Below, one piece after another: positions 47,201-62,200 of a stretch of DNA of 64,000 nucleotides; position 1 is the first letter of the stretch, and every line of letters starts with the position of its first letter. The notes under the pieces were generated by a model that was not told the origin of the DNA, ran no database searches, and saw nothing but the letters and a program-made list of their open reading frames with translations. Source of the stretch: Halichondria panicea (Eukaryota; Porifera; Demospongiae; Suberitida; Halichondriidae); contig NC_087378.1 of NCBI RefSeq assembly GCF_963675165.1, positions 2,825,525 to 2,889,524 on the forward strand, read 5' to 3'. A program made the position numbers and the translations under genes.

Positions 47201-49881
47201 CTGCTATGACCTTCGCTTCCAGAAACCCCGTGCTGAAACCATCAAGGGAGCCATGATGAGTGTCTGCTTCAAAGAAGGAATCAAGATTGAGCCTTCGTCA
47301 CTAATGGAGATGATTGTGGCCTCAGGGCAAGATGTACGACAGGTGTTGCATAATCTGTGTCTTTGGGGGTCCGGAGACAAGACGCTGAGTGCAGAAACTG
47401 CTAAAGAGAGTGCAAGGAACACTCAGAAACACGCGAAGAAGGTGAGTCCCCTATCAAATAAAGTAGTATGCTGCAGCTGCATGTACGTACCGGGTATATG
47501 CATTCTATTTGCTAAAATGGTATAAATACCATGCACAGAGTCCGTTTGACGTTGTCAGACTGGTGTTTGATCCTAGGAACGGGGACAGGGAGCTCTCTCT
47601 ATCAGATAAATCTGACCTGTTCTTCCACGACTACTCCATTGCTTCCCTGTTTGTGCAAGAGAACTACCTGTCGGCCAAGCCAGCTTCAGCCAGGTGTGTG
47701 CAGCCAGTGGATCTTGTTACCTGCAGTGTAGCTAATAGTATGTAATGATTAACAATGGGAAAATGACTAACAGTGGCCACGTCCTCCCAGAGGTGACCCC
47801 AGAGCCATGCTTAAATGCATGTCCCGTGCAGCCGACTCCCTATGCAATGGAGACCTAGTGGAGAAGCAGATCAGAAGAACGAACCAGTGGAACCTTCTTC
47901 CCACACAAGTATGGTTTAGAATTTTGTTGACATAGCTATTGGCTTGCACTGTATATTGAGTTTGACACCTCTTATTACTGAGGTGAATTGTAGGTGTTTA
48001 CATTTTTCGAATGCAGGCCTTCTTGTCCAGTGTGATTCCTGGGGAAGAGATGAAGGGGTTCCTGGGTAAGCCAGAGTTCCCACGATGGCTGGGACAGAAC
48101 TCAAAGAAGACTAAGTGCGACCGTATGCTTCAGGAGCTGAGCAGACACACCCACTTAAGGTAATGCCAGTGAAGTAAAACCTCGATATTCTGGAACCTCG
48201 ATTATCGGGCTTGGCAATTTTCTTTTAGAAAATGGATGTGTCCCTTAAATGCGCATGCGCATTGCAGCTGTTACTATGGAGACAAGCCTGCTTATCTTTT
48301 GCGCATGCGCAGACAACCATGTGGCACTGCATGCTGTTTATCAAGTAAGTGGATGGATCAAGGCGTGGTTTATCTATTTGATTCAGTTATTGGCCTGCCT
48401 CTTCCACTGTTACAGTACTGATAAGTCACATGCTAGATTATTAGACGAGATGTTACCATCATGGTTCTATTTTTGTGTAGGACATCCTGCAACAAGACTG
48501 AATTTGGGCTGTACTATCTGCCATTCCTGTCAACCAAGCTGATACGACCTTTACTCGACAAGGTATCGCATAAAGCACATTAGATTTAGCGATTTTAATT
48601 TTTAATTTGACGATCATGCTGCATGTCATGCATCTTGGAAGAATGATTGTCGATTTTAAATGTGGTGACCCTCATGCACCCAAATCGCCAAAATTAATTT
48701 GGGGCCCAATTTACCTGCTATAACAGAAGTATCGACTAAAATATGTTCCTACAAGTACCTATGCACCATATGACTTTGTGAGAGAAGTATCTCTAAGATT
48801 GGCACTTCATGTTATTGATCATTTCCATGGCTTCCTGTGCATGTGTTCATAGCGGATTTTCTTATATAAAAGCAATGTTGCATTTTGTTGTCTCAACACA
48901 CACATGCCATGCTCCAGGGGGGTGGAGGTGTGCCTGAGGTGATCTCCACCATGGCAACGTATGACTTGACAAAGGAGGACTGGGATGCCATGCAAGAGCT
49001 GGCTCACTTCACTGGTCGCCCAGACAGAGTGTCACAAATACCCTCAAACGTTAGTTTTATGTAATTTCGACTTAGACCCCCCTCCACATTATCGGGGAAA
49101 GAGGCTGAGGGGGTTCGATTACCTTTACACCCACATGTATGCTATGGCAGGGATAACCTACATACAGTAGTACATGTCAGCAATTATTTCTGCAAATTAA
49201 TTTGTAGGGTTATGTTATGTAAAGTTGATGATTGCTGAGGGGTTCTTTACTATTTATAATTGAAGTCTGAGCTTTTGGTGTGTAGTCATGAATGGACTCT
49301 CTCTCCCCCCAGGCCAATATGGGGAAGGGGGTTTACTGTTACTGTAGTGTCACTTACTCTTATGGAGGTATACAGCAAAAGTTATGACATAGCGGATTGA
49401 CGTATGGCTCTATTCCGTGTGCTTGTTTCCACACACTCTTTGGTGCTTCCCCGGCCAATAGCAATTTTTCACATTAGCAAATTATTTTTTGTATGATAAT
49501 TATTGTACCAGAGTGGATCCTCCTGCTTTAAGGATTAAAATTTTTACTTACGCCTTTTGTGCCTTAAGCGTGCACTGTCACATGCAGGTCAAGTCCCAGT
49601 TCACTCGGACTTACAATAAGGAGAAGCATATGTCTCACTACGTTGTGGAAACATTAAAACCCAAAAGAAAGACGACGGTGGACTCTGATCTCTTAGGAGA
49701 CGAAGATAATGCAGCTGTCTCTGAGGACGAGGATGAGGCAATCGATGGTAATCCCATGATCAAGGTCAAGAAGGAACCCATTAAGAAAACTGACAACCCC
49801 AAGAAAGGAGGGTCATCTAAGAAAAGGGAACCTTCCAAAGGAGGAACAAAGAAACCTAAGGCTAAGAAACCAAAACTATAG
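41374..49881 (+). CDS. RFC1: Replication factor C subunit 1 (clamp loader large subunit)
   Basis: Large subunit of the nuclear clamp loader that places PCNA on DNA. Exons: 41374-41436, 41539-41674, 42880-43214, 43301-43375, 44285-44732, 44941-45119, 45402-45636, 46029-46276, 46666-46875, 47109-47441, 47539-47693, 47791-47908, 48017-48159, 48481-48562, 48918-49049 and 49588-49881. All in phase, 1061 residues (human 1148). The start MDIRQHF matches the PCNA-binding N-terminus of the family. An in-frame ATG two codons upstream (41368) is also possible. A Lys/Ser-rich linker leads to a BRCT domain (TFVITGVL...GGKVT, about 360-440). The AAA+ module follows with Walker [10 protein letters not shown], Walker [11 protein letters not shown] and sensor region IICICNDR, then the collar domain. 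The end is a basic, nuclear-localization-like Lys-rich tail. Intron 4 ends in a CA microsatellite directly at the acceptor. Confidence 0.96.
43489..43546. repeat. CA microsatellite in RFC1 intron 4
   Basis: About 29 uninterrupted CA units, near the left side of the intron whose right end holds a second CA tract. Confidence 0.95.
44246..44283. repeat. CA microsatellite abutting an RFC1 splice acceptor
   Basis: About 19 CA units run directly into the AG of the exon 5 acceptor (exon begins 44285), replacing a normal pyrimidine tract. Confidence 0.9.
46405..46623. mobile_element. TACCGTATTAC-family MITE, copy C
   Basis: In inverted orientation relative to copies A and B. It contains the complementary landmarks (ATCCTTGCCAGAACG, CAAATTTTCTGCTGATTTGG in sense) and ends near AATAATACAGTA. 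More diverged than the others. It lies in RFC1 intron 8, close to exon 9. Confidence 0.75.
48172..48365. mobile_element. Degraded short pogo-like element
   Basis: Carries AAAACCTCGATATTCTGG and CCTCGATTATCGGGC at the left. Its body, in inverse orientation, matches the element at 31442-31683 around GGTTGTCTGCGCA and the GTAACAGCTG segment. The right terminal repeat is missing. It lies in an RFC1 intron. Confidence 0.55.
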
Positions 49882-50135
49882 TGATTTGATCGCGCTTATA
49901 ATAAATGATATTCTTTTTGCATTGTTGATTTGCTCATAACAACACTCACTTACTTACACGCTTGTATGGCTGTAGCATTTTCATTATTCTAAACCATCAT
50001 TCTCACGCAATGCATCACACTTAATAATTATTACATGTATACGTCAAAGACAACACAATTAAAAGACAATCAATAAAAGTGTGTACAGCAATAAAACTCT
50101 AAAAATGGTAGTTACGCTCATTCTCTTGTTGGAAA
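49882..50135. other. Intergenic region between convergent RFC1 and TPD52
   Basis: About 250 bp separate two opposing stop codons. An AATAAA at 49900-49905 fits the RFC1 polyadenylation signal. Confidence 0.55.
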
Positions 50136-52841
50136 TCAGCTAGTAGGCTCGTCAGGTACCACTGCCTCCTTGTCTGTGGGTGTGGCTTCCTGATCAGAAG
50201 ACGTCCATACTCTCTCCTGTAAAGTGAGAAACATAAAAGAAAAGCACATAATGTACGATGAGCATAAACTACAACTAGAGGAAAACATTAGCAGTGAAAC
50301 CTCCCAATTATAATATGTACGTATACAGGACAGTTCCCACAACTCACTTCCTCTCTCTCCCTCCCTCCCTCCCTCCCTCCCAAAATAATAGCAATTGCCT
50401 CGAGTATTCTTTTACATTTGTATTTATACATGTGTGTATAATAATTATACTGACCTTCAGGGAGCTAGCTGACTCCTTGATCCTGGTACCTGCTCTTGAG
50501 AAAGCATCAGATGTTTTGGATCCCACACTCTTGAGAGTTTCATTCTCTCTGTGGGTACATTATAACATCAGGATTACGATTCTTGCACTATAATTAAACA
50601 ACGTGCTGATGATGTGTCAAACCTACATAACATAAAGTACTAGCTATTGCTAATACATACATGATAATCAAAATTATCATAATTTGATTTTGCTGCATGC
50701 AGGGAAAGTCTTAAAAATTAATGGCTGCTGCACCAGTATAGTTATAGAGCCTTGCAGCTACCAATAGCTAGCGTTCTAGTGCAGAGCTAACTACTAAGTA
50801 GAGTAGCAACCTCCATAGACAAGATTTGCTACGCACTCTTCAGAAAAGGCTGCAATGGCATTCCAAGTAAGCAAAACTAGGCATAACTTGAGAACCAAGT
50901 TGCAAATCCATAAATTAAAATCCAAGGAAACATGACTAGATACTTAAAGAACTCACACTTCGTTAATCCTTGAGCAGCTGTAACATTCTACATGCACACA
51001 TACCTTGCTTGTGCATGCGCATGCGTACACCGAGGCATAATTATATGCTTCATGGCCATGTACTTACCTGATCTTGGTGCCAGCTGCACTGAACGAATCC
51101 TGAACCTTCTTGCCACCAGCAGACAGGGAGGACTTAGTCTTTTGGTAACTGTGTGCAGTAGTGAGTTTAGCAAATGAAATTAATTGTGACATGAATAAGC
51201 TCATCAATAACTGGCATTACCGTTCAGATTCTTCCATCTTTGACTTCCAGTTGGTCAGTTTGTCATCGATTTTTTTGTACCTATAAATACAATTATAATG
51301 TGTGTAGACGAGTAAATGGTCAAGTCCAAGAACACAGACTCAAATTGAAAACACCAAAAACAGCTTCTAATCACCTTTTCAGTGATGTGATTATACACAT
51401 ACGTTACAAATAATTGTGTATGTGTAACCAATATGCAATTGATACTTTCATGTTAGCGTACTCACGTCTCTGTATCCTGCACCTCTTTGATCTTGTCTCC
51501 CACAACCTTTAAACCGTTGGAAATGCTCTGCCTGAACTCAGTGAAGGCAGTGATGCCTAGAGCCTCCTTCACCCCGGCTAGCTCCGTCTCCTTGTCTAAC
51601 AACTGGGCACGCAGGGTCTCTATTTCGTCTTGTAGCTGTAGCGGTTGGCAGTTAATATTATTATATATATATATAATTATGCACACTGTATACTTAAAGC
51701 CAATGATGCTACAACCCTGCCACAAACGTTTGTTGAAGAAAAGTGATGGTAGGTGTTAGCCTAAGCCATTATTGTCTGACATTCGAGTGTGATCATGACA
51801 TGCTGTCCCCTAAGCTAGTACAAGAAGCATACCAACAATACTGCATACCAACAAAACTAGAGAGCAAGATATGAACACACAAACTGACCTAAAGCAGTTT
51901 AGCACTACCTATACAATAAAAGCAACATGGGTGCTGATGCCTCGGTGGAAGCTGCATGATGAATTGAGTAGGAAATGATCGACCGTGATTGTTGATGCTT
52001 AAAGTTCAAAAATCAAAACAACAACACGCGGTAGACTAAGTTGGGCATGTGCAGCTGCAGCATTGATGCAATGGCTGATCATAGATGTTGGTAGTGGAAC
52101 TTTTGCAGCTCTTTTATCACTCTGGCAACTAAAAATAGCTGTGCTCTACTGCAGAGACAACACCTAAGTAGAATAGCTACAGATTTTGCTACGCAAGAGT
52201 CTAAACTGAGACGAAAGATACTTTAATGACATCCAAGTAAGCAAAACTAACCATAACTTAATAACTAAGCTCTAGTTTGAAAATCCACAAATCAAAATAT
52301 GGCTAGAACCTTATAAAAGTTGTTGTATTTTCACTGCAGTGCAAACATTGAGCAGTTACAGCTGGAATACACACACACACAAACACACTACCGTATGCCG
52401 CTGTGTGCATGCGCACCGAGGCATAATTATACAGTAGTTTTACTGTTTATCATACACCACCACACCTCTACCACACCAACTCCACTAACAATAAAGCTTA
52501 GGACATACATGTACACACTGGACACTATAACAATGTCATTAACTCATTTTGTGCACATGTAAATAGTAGAGCAAGTGAGTGAAATAAATTGTAGACTTTT
52601 TGACGAAGCTCACCTGTTCGGCTTTTGTCATGAGACGTTCGCGCTCCATCTCGTCTTGAGTGGGCTCCAACTGGACCTCATCTTCCTTCTCTTCAAACTG
52701 CACGACAGGGGGAGTGTCCTTCACTGAAGAAGGCGGAGTCACCTCTGAGCATTTATATGTATGAGAATTACTACACACGTTATTACACCACACACATACA
52801 CACATACCCTTATCAATGGTCTGGACTTCTTGCTCACTCAT
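50136..52841 (-). CDS. TPD52: Tumor protein D52-family coiled-coil protein
   Basis: TPD52-family proteins are small coiled-coil adaptors linked to vesicle trafficking. Exons (minus): 52841-52808, 52744-52614, 51635-51466, 51280-51221, 51148-51068, 50548-50455 and 50216-50136, in phase, 216 residues (human D52 184-224). An acidic N-terminus is followed by a coiled coil (EMERERLMTKAEQLQDEIETL, about 45-85). Family blocks TYKKIDDKL and KVQDSFSAAGTKI then lead to NETLKSVGSKTSDAFSRAG, and the tail is hydrophilic. An AG sits just before the ATG at 52841, so an upstream 5' UTR exon or another N-terminus is possible. The animal may have only one family member, so the symbol stands for the whole D52 group. 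Two copies of the 500 bp repeat lie in its introns. Confidence 0.9.
50352..50381. repeat. CTCC tetranucleotide repeat
   Basis: Seven or so CTCC units, in the last TPD52 intron; on the minus strand it reads GGAG. Confidence 0.85.
50643..51044 (+). repeat. 500 bp dispersed repeat family, copy 4 (5'-truncated)
   Basis: Shows the family landmarks from TTGCTGCATGCAGGGAAA through TTGAGCAGCTGTA to CACCGAGGCATAATTAT. The left GATGCCTCGG end is missing and the microsatellite is minimal. It lies in a TPD52 intron. Confidence 0.82.
51915..52430 (+). repeat. 500 bp dispersed repeat family, copy 5 (diverged)
   Basis: Begins AAAAGCAACATGGGTGCTGA and ends GCGCACCGAGGCATAATTAT. The interior is more diverged than in other copies, but the order of landmarks holds. 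The microsatellite position is (ACACAC)n. It lies in a TPD52 intron. Confidence 0.78.
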
Positions 52842-53252
52842 TCCTACAGCTGCTATGGCAAAGATAAAAAGTTGTCTGTGATATTGAATGCCTAAACAAA
52901 GCAGTAACTAGTCTATCACATGTGAGGTATGTACATAATAAATGATGGACAGGTGCTAGGTTACAACATGGCGTGGCGCAGCATGCATCTATAGTTAGTT
53001 GTAACGGGAAGTTGAAAGTAGGGCTTAGACATCTACCTGTACTGTAAGTGTAGAGTTGTAGGTTGGATATGTGTGCTCACTTTACACGTACACTGTGTTG
53101 TTGGCCGGGTCAGTCAAGCTAGTCAAGCTCCTGCAACTGATTCCACGTACTTGCTTTTTTGTTGTGCACCAACGGTCAAAGGTCACAGATCATGTGATGC
53201 TGGCGTCCATAAAGTTGATTACGTCATTGACAAACCAAACACGAGGTGGAAA
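52842..53252. promoter_or_regulatory. Divergent region between TPD52 and SF3B6
   Basis: 411 bp between opposing start codons, expected to hold both promoters and possibly a 5' exon of TPD52. No TATA box or known site is clear. Confidence 0.45.
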
Positions 53253-54014
53253 ATGGCGTTGGCAGCAGCAGCAAGACGAACAAACGTTAGTATTTTGTAC
53301 ACCTTTCCTTTCCTTTTTTTCTTGCCGTTATCTAGATAATGATTAGTGATGTTTTACAATTGTTTCATTGTTTTTCTAAAGAAGTTAGCGTTTTTATCGC
53401 TTTGACTTACTTTTTTTTCTCACCAGGCTCGTCTACCTCCCGAGGTGAACAGATTTCTTTATGTGAGAAATCTTCCCTTTGAGATCACAGCAGAAGAAAT
53501 GTATGACATTTTTGGCAAATTTGGGGCCATCAGACAAATCAGATTGTAAGTTTAAGTTTATCAATTTTTGTGTGTACATCATTCCCATCTTCAGGGGGTG
53601 TGCCTCAAATACGAAGGGAACAGCTTATGTGATATATGAGGACATTTTTGATGCCAAAAATGCCTGTGAACATTTGTCAGGATTTAATGTGTGCAACCGA
53701 TACCTTGTGGTACTCTACTATCAACCACACAAGGTGAGATCACACTACCCCTGTACTGATCGTAATTATTAATTAATTTTGTCTGGCACATGATGATACT
53801 GAATCCAACTCTGAAAATAGATGTTGAATATGGAATCGAGCTTTTTAAATCTGATGCTAATTTATGTACACTACACGAATGCCTAGTGCCCTCATTGTTG
53901 TAGTGTTATTATCTTTGTTGTTTGCAGGCTTTCAAAAAGATGAACAAAGACCTAAAGAAGGAACAGATTGAAATTTTGAAGAGCAAGTATGGTATTGACT
54001 TGGACAAAAACTAA
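53253..54014 (+). CDS. SF3B6: Splicing factor 3b subunit 6 (p14), RRM protein
   Basis: U2 snRNP protein that contacts the branch-point adenosine within SF3b. Exons 53253-53285, 53427-53545, 53595-53733 and 53928-54014 give 125 residues, the same length as human p14. The single RRM has RNP2 LYVRNLPF and RNP1 GTAYVIYED. The near-invariant segment [21 protein letters not shown] follows, and a Lys-rich helix ends in KYGID. The last intron and last exon have been duplicated just downstream (54088-54340) as a broken copy. Confidence 0.97.
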
Positions 54015-54087
54015 TACCACAATTTTTTTTCTCGCTATCTTTATGTGCACTCCTTTTTAATCTCAGGATAAATTTAATTTTCCATAT

Positions 54088-54340
54088 ACACAAGGTGAGA
54101 CCACTGTACCCTATCTAACCGTACTTTGTCTGGCACATGATGATACTGAATCCAACTCTGAAAACACACGTTGAATATGGAATCGAGCTTTTTAAATCTG
54201 ATGCCAATTATACATGTACGCCAGTACTGTTGTAGTGTTATTATCTTGTTGCTTCTTCTGTTTCCAGGTTTTCAAAAAATGAGAATGAAGACAAAGAAGA
54301 ACAGATTATGAACCGAGGACAAAAACTGATACTAACAATT
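54088..54340 (+). pseudogene. Duplicated, broken last exon of SF3B6
   Basis: The segment from the end of exon 3 (ACACAAGGTGAGA) through intron 3 to the last exon is repeated in tandem. The intron copy is over 80 percent alike (for example GGAATCGAGCTTTTTAAATC in both). The exon copy keeps a good acceptor (54269 region, TTTCCAG) but has lost one base after TTCAAAAA, which brings stop codons immediately. It lies in the roughly 600 bp between the SF3B6 and MARS2 stops. Confidence 0.85.
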
Positions 54341-54614
54341 AATTTTGTCCTCGTAATAATTGTTCTGTGCACCCTTTCATTCTCAGCATAAAACAATCCT
54401 AGGCTGTTATTCTAGATATGGGATTGGTGTATAAAGGCAGTTCAACTGCTGTCCCTTCATGAAATTAACGGAATGCTTTTGCGCAAAATAATAGTAATAA
54501 TGTTCATAATTATTATGTTATGGTAAAGTATTCAATCACTAATTATAATTCTGCATTGACGTTGTTGTGCATGTAACCATTGAATAAAAACAGCATTAAT
54601 AGTAGAGCAAAAAA

Positions 54615-59047
<4,433 letters not shown>

Positions 59048-59226
59048 TATGCCACGTGGGTTGGTGGGCTCTAGTTGGAAAACACACAAGGCATAAGGTG
59101 ATTTTGGCCAATGAGATTGTTCCAGCTAAGCAAAGCAGGTATTCCCCATTTTCAACAAGAGTGCGGTGAGCTTCAGCAGCAGTTCCCCTAGATATCACCA
59201 TCGTTGGAAAAAAGCACAAGAGAACA
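59048..59226. promoter_or_regulatory. Divergent promoter region between MARS2 and PDIA6
   Basis: Opposing start codons (59047 minus, 59227 plus) are 179 bp apart. The frame of the MARS2 region stays open in places, but the chosen ATG gives the expected N-terminus. No TATA box is seen. Confidence 0.55.
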
Positions 59227-62200
59227 ATGAGAATAGGTTTGTAATTATTGTATGCAGGTGCTCAGTTTTACTGTACTGCACTGACAAAAACATTATAATT
59301 ATGATCCATATCACTTCACTGTAGGTGTAGTGTGTGCACTGTTGAGTGCTGTGTGCTGGACAAGTGTGCAGGGATTCTACGACCACACTGATGAGGTGTA
59401 CGACCTCACTCAGGCCAACTTTCAGAAGCTGGTCCTGGACAGTCACTTTGTCTGGATTGTAGAATTCTATGCACCTTGGTTAGAGCTCTAAGAATATTTC
59501 GTATAAAATTCAGATTGTATATACATCAGCTAATTTCGATACTTTCTTGCTCTTATAGGTGTGGCCATTGCCAGAGTTTGGCTCCGGAGTTCAAGAAGGC
59601 CTCAAATGCCTTAAAGGTGAGGATATCGAAAGTAGTCACACGTTATGTATTGTTTATCCTATGCTTGCCTACATGAGTGGCCTCATTTAGTACTGATAAT
59701 GACAACGATACACCCTCTCACCCATAGGGCATAGTGCGATTGGGAGCAGTGAACGCCGATGAACACAAGCAGCTGGGAGGGCAATACGGGGTGAAAGGGT
59801 TCCCGACCATCAAAATATTCGGCTCCAATAAAAAGTCCCCAAGTGACTACAATGGTAGGCTATGTTACATATCTGAGTTCCATGAGGCAAAATAATTATT
59901 ATTCACACCCTGTTAATTTAATGGTGTTGTAACTGAATGTGGCTGTGTCAGTTTATACACTCTGTATTAGGTTTGTTTCAATGTTTTGTGTACACTTCTG
60001 CAGGTGCACGATCAGCTGAAGGTTTTGTGAGCGAGGGTCTCTCTGCGGCCAGAGTAATGGCCAATGATAGACTGGGTGGCAAGAAGAGTGGTGGATCCAG
60101 TGGAGGTGGTGGAGGATCTGGGGGGAATGAAGTGGTTGAGCTCACTGACAACAATTTTGAGTCGACAGTTCTCAGCAGTGATGACATCTGGCTGGTCGAG
60201 TTTTATGCACCGTGGTAGGTTTATGTTGCTAAGGGCCGTTATATTTGTTGACACAATATAGCAGAATAGCTGTGCTTAAGGCCCTGCTTAGTAAGTTTCA
60301 TGGACAAGATACTAATCAATATTATGTCAGTGTTACTGGCAAGAGCTCTTGTGTGTCTACACCGCTTGTTTTTGGTCCAGTGTTAATGTCCACATCTACA
60401 GGAGGTACTGACAATTTTAATATTCTCTCAGGTGTGGCCACTGCAAGAGCTTAATGTCCACATTACACTCGATTGTCACACTATATATTGAAAATATTAT
60501 TGTAAGCTGTACGTCTACAGGTACTGACAATTTTAATATTCACTTAGGTGTGGCCACTGCAAGAGCTTAGCTCCTCATTGGAAGTCAGCGGCTTCAGAGC
60601 TCAGGGGCAAAGCCAAGCTTGGTGCTATTGATGCTACCGTCCACAAAGTCCTAGCGAGCAGATATGGTATTCAAGGTTTCCCTACAATAAAGTACTTCCC
60701 TGCTGGGAAGAAAGACTCTAGTGGAGAAAACTACGATGGTGGTCGTACCTCCGATGATATTGTACGCTGGGTCATGGACAGGTGGACAGTTAACCTACCA
60801 CCACCAGATGTTTATCAGGTACGTGGAATATAATTATATCAAAAGTGTAAGCCAATGAGCCTTACAGCGTGTATATTTATAGTGTACATGAGAGTGTTAA
60901 GCTTTTATCCTGATTTGAATGTACATGTAGCGTACCACCACCCACTCACTCGCACCCACACCTACAGCTCACAAGTCAGGAGGTACTGGACACCTGTGCA
61001 GAAAAGCAGATCTGTTTCATCTCCTTCCTCCCACATATTTTGGACAGTATGGCAGCTGGCAGAAACGATTATCTTGATATGCTGAAATCATTTGCTGAGA
61101 AATACAAGCAAAGATCATTTGGGTGAGAATTGAAATGCACTACGCAAAGATCTGACAGCACAGGCCTATTATGTTGAGTATAATTATGTCATCATGTCCA
61201 CTATGCTATTTATTTTGCTAACACGCACTTGGTTTTCTACACACATGTACTTAATCAGGGGCGGATCTAGCAGGTAGCAGAGGGTACTCAAGCACCCCCC
61301 TGACCTTGGACAAATAATTATCTGTGGCAGTCACTCTCAGACTTGGTACTAGCTAGCTGAGTAGCTGTAGACCTATTACAGTAGTGTCTTTTAAAAGCTA
61401 TGATAAAAGCTTGCAGACTAGACTCGACAAGTAAATACAGAGTGCAAGGAACCTCTGCAATGCAAACCACACCTAATAAAAAAAATTATTAATGTCACAT
61501 TAATACCGCACCCACAGGAAATGATGTCAAAAGAGGGTGTAACCCTAAATTTTCGGTAACGCACGGGGATGCTCCTTGCCTCTTGCTCAGCGCCTACCTA
61601 CCACTTTTTCTAGATCCGCCACTGTTAAATGGCATCAATATAGCTATCACAAAATTAATTATACATTCTCTCAATCAGATGGGTGTGGCTGGAAGGTGGA
61701 TCGAACCCTGACTTTGAACAGGCTCTTGAGGTGGGTGGGTTTGGATACCCAGCAATGGTGGGCTACAATTCTCGGAGAAATATCTACATTGTCCTGAGGG
61801 CTTCCTTTAGCGAGTCAGGACTCAACGAATTTTTGGGTGACATAGTGAGACAGAAAGGTCGTACTCAGTCCATTAAAGGAGATGGGCTTCCGGCAATTGA
61901 GGAGGTGGAGCTATGGGACGGCAAGGATGGGGAGGTGAGGTGTCCCTCTGTCTTGTAAAATGCATTGTATATATAGGCGAAGTAAACATCATGCAGTTCT
62001 CTTGAAAGTATAAGTTATAGTTATTGACTGGTTGACTAGTAATTATGGCGTATAACCAACCAATGCCAAGGGCGTAGCCCGAGGCTGAGGTTGGTTATAA
62101 ACCATAATTACTAGGCAACCAGTCAACAACTGATTTATTTACTGCAAAAACAGCAAAACAGTCATTTGAACATCAATGGAGACAGTCAAACTTGCTCTCA

